Source: Methanobrevibacter sp.
Lineage (GTDB): Archaea > Methanobacteriota > Methanobacteria > Methanobacteriales > Methanobacteriaceae
DNA length: 10,775 nt
Assembly (NCBI GenBank): GCA_016291275.1
Contig: JAEEWY010000036.1
Location: 1-10,775, forward strand
Reading direction: 5' to 3'
Position numbers and translations under genes: made by a program. The first letter of the stretch is position 1, and the number at the start of each line of letters is the position of its first letter. This document shows, piece by piece, positions 5,787 through 10,775 of the stretch. Under the pieces are notes generated by a model. The model was not told the origin of the DNA, ran no database searches, and saw nothing but the letters and a program-made list of their open reading frames with translations.

Positions 5787-5905
5787 TTAACATTAACGGT
5801 TGGGTTCAGCTATTCAAAACTCCTTTTCTGAAACCCTTTCATATATCGCAGTTGGAAATCTAAATTCAAATCCGAAAACACGGCCGTTAATGTTAATGTC
5901 ATCTC
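5787..5905 (+). mobile_element. MITE-like element B, downstream-side copy
   Basis: The ends TTAACATTAACGG (5787-5799) and CCGTTAATGTTAA (5884-5896) are a perfect 13-bp inverted repeat bounding 110 bp. Internal blocks GCTATTCAAAACT (5809-5821) and TTTCTGAAACCCTTTCATAT (5826-5845), and the tail CTCATTAAAT (5903-5912), match element A in the same orientation and spacing. Together the two copies bracket the MarR/flavodoxin/hydrolase unit. A small related palindrome, TCAACATTAACGTTGA, follows at 5942-5957 and may be an end fragment of a third copy. Confidence 0.65.
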
Positions 5906-6060
5906 ATTAAATCAAAGGGAAAAAAGTAGCTATTAATTATTTCAACATTAACGTTGATTATTTTAAACCTTACACTTATTTGAAAAATAGTTTTTAATCA
6001 CGACATTATTGTCAGTTTATTTCATTTAATAACAAAATTAAAATTTAACAGCAATATTGT
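5906..6060. other. AT-rich intergenic stretch
   Basis: Apart from the small palindrome TCAACATTAACGTTGA at 5942-5957, which resembles the MITE-like ends, I see no gene, RNA or regulatory site here. Confidence 0.4.
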
Positions 6061-6110
6061 CTATTCTAAATCTTTATAAATTTCTAACCCAAGTTCGGTT
6101 AGATAATACA
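6061..6110 (-). pseudogene. C-terminal remnant of a winged-helix regulator, cut at repeat
   Basis: On the minus strand, the bases immediately beyond repeat copy 6 encode 'YYLTELGLEIYKDLE' and a TAG stop (6063-6061). The pattern Y-x-LTE-x-G-x-x-x-Y is typical of the wing and following helix of winged-helix DNA-binding proteins (MarR, ArsR, PadR and archaeal relatives). The frame continues into the repeat for about ten more codons before a stop, and no start is available. I infer the 3' end of a regulator whose body was replaced at the repeat junction. Confidence 0.45.
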
Positions 6111-6147
6111 GTTTCGTAAAACTGTTGTTTAAAGAATTTAATTAAAC
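6111..6147 (+). repeat. 37-bp cassette repeat, copy 6
   Basis: Identical to copy 5, 3,002 bp away. It is the last copy in the window and marks the right border of the island. What follows (T-rich 6148-6200) holds no gene. Confidence 0.9.
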
Positions 6148-6210
6148 CCTTATTATTTTTTCTTCTTTTGCTTGTTTAAATAGTTGATTTTTCTTCTTTT
6201 TTAGAAAATT

Positions 6211-6352
6211 TGTGGAAGGTGTTTATAACTGTGTTATATGGGGTAGGTTTCCACGTTTTTGCTGTTTTCATATATAAAGTTTTCATCCAAAAATGCTTGA
6301 TTTTGCGGAGGGTGTTTTTAACGGTGTTATATGGGGTAGGTTTCCACGTTTT
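6211..6352 (+). repeat. 49-bp block present twice in direct orientation, 93 bp apart
   Basis: Bases 6211-6259 and 6304-6352 match at 45 of 49 positions, including an exact TGTTATATGGGGTAGGTTTC core. Each copy can form a stem: GTGGAA at the start of copy one pairs with TTCCAC at its end, with an inner TATAAC-TGT-GTTATA hairpin. Sharing a structured motif suggests duplicated ends of a decayed element or a tandem RNA motif. Confidence 0.6.
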
Positions 6353-6430
6353 CAAAAATGGTTTTCATTTGATCATTACAAAATTATATATACAATCTTA
6401 AGTAAAGATTATATTGTCGCATCATATTTT

Positions 6431-6580
6431 ATGACTGATGCCTATGGTCCTTCTATGAGGGAAGCTTTAGCTGTCGATGATTAGGAGAAACCCAGCATTA
6501 GATAGGCTGCCTGTTTCGAGGGTTACTCGTGGAGGAAAGGGTAAACTACCTGTGAAGCAAGAGAGTTAGTATACGGGCAA
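6431..6580 (+). ncRNA. GC-rich hairpin-forming region; TnpB 3'-end relic or ncRNA
   Basis: This stretch is clearly richer in G and C than its surroundings. GCCTGT (6509-6514) can pair with ACGGGC (6573-6578), enclosing hairpins CGAG-GGTTA-CTCG (6517-6529) and GGGTA-AAC-TACCT (6539-6551). The same bases encode, from 6477 to the stop at 6567-6569, a basic tail ending 'GKGKLPVKQES', which resembles C-termini of IS200/IS605-family TnpB proteins, many of which end near KQE(A/S). In such elements the 3' end of tnpB overlaps the guide (omega) RNA. No catalytic part of TnpB is present, so at most this is a relic. An unrelated structured RNA is equally possible. Confidence 0.35.
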
Positions 6581-6692
6581 AATATCAATATTTAAAAATT
6601 TATAATTTTAGGTTTTTTCAAATCTATTATTTATAAATATTTTAAATAATTACTTTTTTTAGATAATTGCTATTTTTAAAACAATTTTTATT

Positions 6693-8618
6693 CTAAAACT
6701 TTTCCAATATCTTACCATATACTCTTTTAAGTTCTGGTGGTGAATTGTTATACATTCTTTTTATAATGAGTTCTGGTGTACTTTTTGCCAAGTAATTCAT
6801 CTTAGGTGTTCTATCCACAATCAAATTGTAATTCTCATCAAGACCTGTAGCTTCGATTCCATCTACACGAATGTCTGTGTATTTCATCAATTCATTTGCC
6901 ATATGGGTTACAATGATTGCAAAGGAATTGCTTTCCTCAATCATTTCAATGAAGCTGGAAATGATTTTCACTGCTGCTTCCAATTCTGTGATTCCTTCAA
7001 GCTCATCAAGGAGAACCAGTTTTTCGCTATCACTTGTAACGATTGGCATGAATACATTCAAGAATGATTCAAAAGCACCTGCATCCAATGATCTCTTTTT
7101 GGAAAAGTGATATATCTCATCCAATAGTTTTATCTTAGCGGATTTAGCTGGAACAGGAAGTCCCATCTGTCCAAGAATGGCTATTTGGCTGATTGTTTCA
7201 AGCAATGTGGTTTTACCTCCACTGTTTGCTCCAGTTAGGAGTGCAATGTTTTCCTCTTCATTCAACTTATAATCCACTCTTTGAATTCCTTCTTTGATTG
7301 TCCTTTCCCTTAGGCATAAGTTCAAGTGCAATGCTTGATGAAGGTCATATTCATCAGCAAATTCTGGCTTGTTCAAGTCATAAAGGTAAGCAAAGCTACC
7401 TAAAGCATATTCATAGTCAAACTTGATTATATCGCTGACTTCCCTTTCAGCATCTTCCTTAATTGATGCCAATTGTTCTGCAGCAGTGCTCTTCTTGTCA
7501 AAATAATTGTTTTCAGAATTTGAAAGGATTTCTGTCTTCACCCTTTCCATTTCCATGTCATCGATTTCAATCGGATACTTCCTGATGAATGGGTCAAAAT
7601 CAATACCACTTTCCAACTTGATAGTTTCCTTTGATTTACTTAAAATTTCGTCAAATATTTCTTCTAGTTTTGGTGGTAAAGCATTGTTTAATAAGTCGAG
7701 AACTTCATCTCCTTCAAGGTCAATGTTTTGAATCCTTTCTTTTAGTTCACGGTCTATATATCTCTTCTCATTATTAACAATTTCATCCAAATCCACTTCT
7801 TTTGTTTTATAGGAATCAAGTTCATCAAGTATAGGTCCAATGTCATTTAGGACAGTTTCCTCACCTAATATTCCTTTTATTTTTGAAACTCTTTCAAATA
7901 AATCCCTGTTTTCCTTAAAGTAGTCTAAAATAACTTCAGGTACAAGCTGATAGATAGGAGCATCCTTGTTTATCATGATTAGGTTAGGCATATCTCCAAG
8001 GTCAAGGAATCCTTCAGTGTAAATGTAATAGATTAACTCATATCCTCTCAATTCTTCCTGGAAGAATGGTGAATCTGATGCAGTCAATATTGTGTAGTAT
8101 CTGTTCAATCCAAGATCCATTAAATAATCGGCATCTTCATTGCTTTCTACAAGAATTGCTTTGCTTGCATCATAATTAGGTTTGGATTGCTTTGGTTCAT
8201 GTAGGTGTTTCATTAGCTTATCCAATTCATATAGAGGCAATTCACTTACCTTTTCTTTAGCATTCATTACAAAATTCAATCGTTCTTCGATGATTTCCTC
8301 ATCTTTTATAGGAGCAAGGAGCAAAATTCTGTTTTTAGCATAACTTGTATTTGAATAGCTAACAATCTTTTCAATGATTTCCTCGTAAAGTTGGATTGCC
8401 CTATCGCTTTTCAAGAATTTTTGAGCAGGATTTCCGATTAATTGATTCATTATTTCAATGGCTTTCCTTTGGCTGATTCCCTCAATATTGATCAATCTCT
8501 CTAAATCAAGGTTTTCAATAACTTGATTTAACTCATCTTCCCCTCCTAATTCATCGATGATCTTTTGGGATAATTTATCTCCAATTCCCTTTATGTTTTG
8601 TAATTGCGCTCCTTCCAT
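6693..8618 (-). CDS. Helix-hairpin-helix MutS-like ATPase (MutS2-type)
   Basis: A 641-residue protein. Residues 1-65 hold two helix-hairpin-helix DNA-binding motifs ('IKGIGDKLSQKI' and 'IEGISQRKAIEIM'). The middle (about 70-430) is mostly helical and corresponds to core/clamp regions. The C-terminal third is a MutS-type ABC ATPase: Walker A G463-ANSGGKTT-471, Walker B ending at D538-E539 (LVLLDE), and H-loop histidine H572 in IVTHM. It lacks the N-terminal mismatch-binding domain of true MutS and the C-terminal Smr nuclease of full MutS2, so a role in recombination control or DNA junction binding is more likely than classical mismatch repair. The ATG has GAGGTAAT on the minus strand a few bases upstream; a TATA box (TATATATT, about 8693-8686) gives a 45-nt leader. 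Archaeal relatives are usually labelled MutS-like; the exact function is not established. Confidence 0.88.
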   Translation of the reverse strand: MEGAQLQNIKGIGDKLSQKIIDELGGEDELNQVIENLDLERLINIEGISQRKAIEIMNQLIGNPAQKFLKSDRAIQLYEEIIEKIVSYSNTSYAKNRILLLAPIKDEEIIEERLNFVMNAKEKVSELPLYELDKLMKHLHEPKQSKPNYDASKAILVESNEDADYLMDLGLNRYYTILTASDSPFFQEELRGYELIYYIYTEGFLDLGDMPNLIMINKDAPIYQLVPEVILDYFKENRDLFERVSKIKGILGEETVLNDIGPILDELDSYKTKEVDLDEIVNNEKRYIDRELKERIQNIDLEGDEVLDLLNNALPPKLEEIFDEILSKSKETIKLESGIDFDPFIRKYPIEIDDMEMERVKTEILSNSENNYFDKKSTAAEQLASIKEDAEREVSDIIKFDYEYALGSFAYLYDLNKPEFADEYDLHQALHLNLCLRERTIKEGIQRVDYKLNEEENIALLTGANSGGKTTLLETISQIAILGQMGLPVPAKSAKIKLLDEIYHFSKKRSLDAGAFESFLNVFMPIVTSDSEKLVLLDELEGITELEAAVKIISSFIEMIEESNSFAIIVTHMANELMKYTDIRVDGIEATGLDENYNLIVDRTPKMNYLAKSTPELIIKRMYNNSPPELKRVYGKILEKF

Positions 8619-8680
8619 ACGATTACCTCATTTCATGAATATGAGAAAGTAAAATTAATTTTCAGTGTTTTTGTTTATTT

Positions 8681-8694
8681 ATTTAAATATATAG
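8681..8694 (-). promoter_or_regulatory. TATA box of the MutS-like gene
   Basis: Minus-strand CTATATATTTAAAT (8694-8681) matches the methanogen TATA consensus and predicts transcription start near 8660-8666, about 45 nt before the ATG. This implies transcription separate from the U32 gene upstream. Confidence 0.5.
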
Positions 8695-8750
8695 TTAATT
8701 TTTTTTATTTTTATATTAATTTTTAAATCTTTTGATTTTCAATGATTTGA

Positions 8751-8769
8751 ATTCTAATTTGATTAGAAT
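8751..8769. other. Perfect 8-bp palindrome between U32 and MutS-like genes
   Basis: ATTCTAAT (8751-8758) and ATTAGAAT (8762-8769) form an 8-bp inverted repeat with a 3-base loop, 33 bases past the U32 stop. No T-run follows on the minus strand, so it is not a standard intrinsic terminator. It may be a transcript-end stem or a protein-binding site upstream of the MutS-like promoter. Confidence 0.35.
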
Positions 8770-8802
8770 ATTGTTGTAATAATGAAAAATCATAAGTTTT
8801 TA

Positions 8803-10775
8803 TTATTTCAATCCCTTTTCAAAGTTCGCTTTTGTTAAAGTATGGCAATGCTCATCAATGATTTTTTTAGATTCATCTATATTAGTTTCACCATCAATGA
8901 TGCCTCTATAGACTTTTCCAATATCATTGATGTAGTCTAAGGATTTCCATCTTGCATCTATTGAAAAGCTGGAAATTCCTATTGATTTCAAGTAATCAAT
9001 TTCATCAATCAAACAAAGCTCTTCGCAGTTCAATATGATTAAAGTATCCTCATTCAAATTGGTTTTGATTGGATAATACTGATCTCTTCTGTTTTTGAGA
9101 TAGTATTCATTTGAATCAATGTAATATTCACTTTCCTTGAAGTTCTTATTTAGCTTTCTTTGCTTTTGATTGTATTTGCTTATGAGTTTCAATTGCTTTT
9201 TGGAAACCAGTTCCTTTCTTGTTATCATTGATTCGATATTTCCATGAACCAAGAGTTCCAATTCTGGAAGTTCAGTGTCTTTTGACATTTCCTTATAGTA
9301 ATCTTCCATCAAATCCTTAATGTTTTTCTTATATATTTCAGGAGATATGGATAAGGTTTTATAATTATTCAACTCCAATAGGGTTTCTATATTATATGCA
9401 TTAATTGGATAATTTCCATAAAGTTCCACATCAAACTTGTCTTTTAATGAATCGTCCAATCCAATTGAACTGGTCATAATGTCAATGTGCATATCCATCT
9501 TTTTAAGGATTCCCATAATCTTGATTATGGATTCCTTGGATTGCTTGTGTGTAATGTCTGGAAGTTTCCAAATTAATTTATAATCCTGATCTTTAGAGAT
9601 TTCAATAGCTTCCTTCAAGAAATTTACACAGTAACTAATGTTCAATTCATGTTCCTGAAGGGATTTGTTTTCAATAATCTCTTGGCTAATCTCTTCAAAG
9701 TCCTTGTTTGGAGGAATTTCCAAATAGATTCTATTAAAAACAGATTCTTCATTGCTTAATTCTTTTAGGATTTCCAAGCTATTGATATATGCGGATAGAT
9801 TATATTCATTATCTTCACTATCAACTTTTGATTTCAAATCAATTCTTTTTCTCAAATCCTCATTTAAGCTTTTGATGTTTTCTTCAGCTATTTTCACATC
9901 TTCCTCTTTTGGCTTGTAGCTTGCTATTATTTCCTCTTCAAGCTCATTGAAGAATCTTCTTCTAAGTTCATTGATTTCACTTATTGGACTGAATAAGCTT
10001 TTATTGTTGTTTATTGTAATCTTTTCAATGTAATAAGGCAAGTCTCCAATCTTCAATAATTGCTTTTTGATTGTCTCATTGGATATTGGCTTCTTGATTG
10101 CCTCTTCCCAAGGAGTTTCCCCTTTGACCTTTAAGGTGATTACCTTGCCGTTATCCAATTTCAAATTGCCCTTTAAATGAGGATAATTGTCGCTGTCTAT
10201 TCTAAAGTAAAGTTCAAGCAATGATTTTTTGATGTAATGGTTCTCCTTCTTATGGTGGAGATCCTTCACTTCATTTAATAATGAGTTTTTCTTGGTTAGA
10301 TAAACCTTTGAACCTTTTGGAAGTGGGAAATTAAGTCTTCTGTTTTCTCTGACTCTTTTAATGACAAGAAGTTTTCCTTCAATGTCCTTGTCCTTTTCCC
10401 TTTTTCTCCAATGCTTGTCTTTTGAATCCTTTAAGACTGGTTTTGAAGAAATGTCAAATCCATAGGTTTGTAAGAATCCTTCACTATGTTTATCTTGATT
10501 AATTTCCTTTCTGGTTCTTTTTTCTTTTCTTTTAGCTCTTTTATCCTGTTTTGTTTTTGATCTTTTATTTTCTTTAGAGCTATTTTCTGCATTATTTTGA
10601 TTATTATCATTTTCCAAATTAGGGTCTGTTTCGATTAGTATTCCATCTCCCTTTTCTGGAATGTGGATTAGATTTTCCTTTAGTAAAATATGAATCTCTT
10701 CAGTTTGAGGATTGTACCTGTGTATTTTTCCAATGTATAATCCTTGATGGCGCGGCTTTTTCCTGTTCATTATCA
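8803..10775 (-). CDS. U32-family protein (peptidase/RNA hydroxylase type), 5' end outside window
   Basis: The visible 655+ residues correspond to the part of large U32 proteins that follows the N-terminal U32 barrel. The segment 'NRKKPRHQGLYIGKI' is the usual linker into the DUF3656-type domain; next come a low-complexity Lys/Glu/Asn insert (about 48-98 from the first visible Met), the beta-rich domain with 'GETPWEEAIKKPIS', a conserved 'NELRR' near residue 267, and a C-terminal U32-like half ending in 'SIGISSFSIDARWKSLDYI'. The Met at 10770 is therefore probably internal: the frame stays open to the window edge and no ribosome binding site can be seen. Family members include proteases by name, but characterised bacterial ones (RlhA, TrhP) are needed for hydroxylation of rRNA or tRNA using a prephenate-linked route and an iron-sulfur cluster. 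The archaeal function is not known. The charged insert looks disordered. Confidence 0.85.
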   Translation of the reverse strand, partial: IMNRKKPRHQGLYIGKIHRYNPQTEEIHILLKENLIHIPEKGDGILIETDPNLENDNNQNNAENSSKENKRSKTKQDKRAKRKEKRTRKEINQDKHSEGFLQTYGFDISSKPVLKDSKDKHWRKREKDKDIEGKLLVIKRVRENRRLNFPLPKGSKVYLTKKNSLLNEVKDLHHKKENHYIKKSLLELYFRIDSDNYPHLKGNLKLDNGKVITLKVKGETPWEEAIKKPISNETIKKQLLKIGDLPYYIEKITINNNKSLFSPISEINELRRRFFNELEEEIIASYKPKEEDVKIAEENIKSLNEDLRKRIDLKSKVDSEDNEYNLSAYINSLEILKELSNEESVFNRIYLEIPPNKDFEEISQEIIENKSLQEHELNISYCVNFLKEAIEISKDQDYKLIWKLPDITHKQSKESIIKIMGILKKMDMHIDIMTSSIGLDDSLKDKFDVELYGNYPINAYNIETLLELNNYKTLSISPEIYKKNIKDLMEDYYKEMSKDTELPELELLVHGNIESMITRKELVSKKQLKLISKYNQKQRKLNKNFKESEYYIDSNEYYLKNRRDQYYPIKTNLNEDTLIILNCEELCLIDEIDYLKSIGISSFSIDARWKSLDYINDIGKVYRGIIDGETNIDESKKIIDEHCHTLTKANFEKGLK

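Larger units (their letters stand above)
6148..6692. other. Gene-free stretch with a duplicated block and a GC-rich structured region
   Basis: T-rich sequence (6148-6200) is followed by a 49-bp block present twice (6211 and 6304), a GC-rich hairpin-forming region (about 6431-6580), and AT-rich sequence to the end of the MutS-like gene. Two open frames of 63 codons across the duplicated block overlap each other, lack ribosome binding sites and do not look like proteins. Confidence 0.5.

Noticed and set aside
1834..6147. CRISPR array, because the repeat is 37 bp with GTTT...AAAC ends
   Set aside because: The gaps between copies are 179, 55, 493, 400 and 2,965 bp, hold genes, and one copy is inverted; no regular spacers and no cas genes are visible.
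1834..6147. Repeat as a conserved protein tail (reads S-FVKLLFKEFN-stop in copies 5 and 6, similar in the others)
   Set aside because: Differences among copies fall on all codon positions (for example 12-17 and 27-29) rather than third positions, and there is no upstream open frame with a start at most copies. Probably a side effect of base composition.
1834..6147. attC sites of a classical integron
   Set aside because: The repeats are short, nearly uniform, and do not show the paired R/L core sites (GTTRRRY with RYYYAAC) consistently; only copy 1 happens to end in a matching heptamer.
6210..6484. Two overlapping 63-codon open frames as genes
   Set aside because: They span the duplicated block in different frames, have no ribosome binding site and encode unlikely, aromatic-rich sequences.
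6477..6569. Group II intron or RNase P RNA, prompted by the GAGGAAAG-like motif
   Set aside because: No domain V hairpin, no conserved RNase P regions in the expected order, and the stretch is too short.
8803..8820. ATTTCAATCCC, resembling the end of archaeal CRISPR repeats
   Set aside because: It is the reverse complement of the final codons of the U32 gene and occurs once.

Overview
The window is AT-rich DNA with archaeal signals: Shine-Dalgarno sites complementary to a methanogen 16S 3' end (GGTGAT / AGGAGGT types), TATA boxes about 25-30 nt before predicted transcript starts, and T-run terminators. Gene content (zinc-ribbon/TPR protein, helix-hairpin-helix MutS-like ATPase, large U32-family protein with a Lys/Glu/Asn-rich insert) and protein style suggest a Methanobacteriales methanogen, most likely Methanobrevibacter. 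This is recognition by eye, not a database result.

Layout. (1) 1-1660: a zinc-ribbon/TPR gene and a small unknown gene on the + strand, converging on a cysteine-cluster gene on the - strand. (2) About 1834-6147: an accessory island organised by six copies of a 37-bp repeat (GTTTCGTAAAAC...TTAAAC), five on the + strand and one inverted. Between copies lie small unknown genes, gene fragments cut off at repeat edges, and one 3-kb unit carrying a MarR regulator diverging from a flavodoxin-alpha/beta hydrolase operon. That unit is also bracketed by two direct copies of a roughly 105-110 bp MITE-like element with terminal inverted repeats. (3) 6148-6692: non-coding or decayed sequence with a 49-bp duplicated block and a GC-rich, hairpin-forming stretch that may be the 3' relic of a TnpB-type element or an independent ncRNA. 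(4) 6693-10775: two large - strand housekeeping-type genes, the MutS-like ATPase and a U32-family protein whose 5' end lies outside the window.

The main discovery candidate is the repeat-bounded cassette array. The units differ in length and content, the spacing rules out CRISPR, two copies 3 kb apart are identical over 37 bp, three gene fragments end at or within a few bases of a repeat edge, and the two intact small genes start 71 and 69 bp after the first base of their repeat. This looks like a site-specific or homologous recombination platform that shuffles small gene cassettes, possibly with a promoter inside the repeat. No recombinase gene is present in the window, so the mechanism is inference.

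The MarR-flavodoxin-hydrolase unit looks like a self-contained regulated module: the shared 99-bp promoter region holds a strong palindrome and an extra half-site, suggesting MarR control of both directions. Substrate and inducer are unknown.
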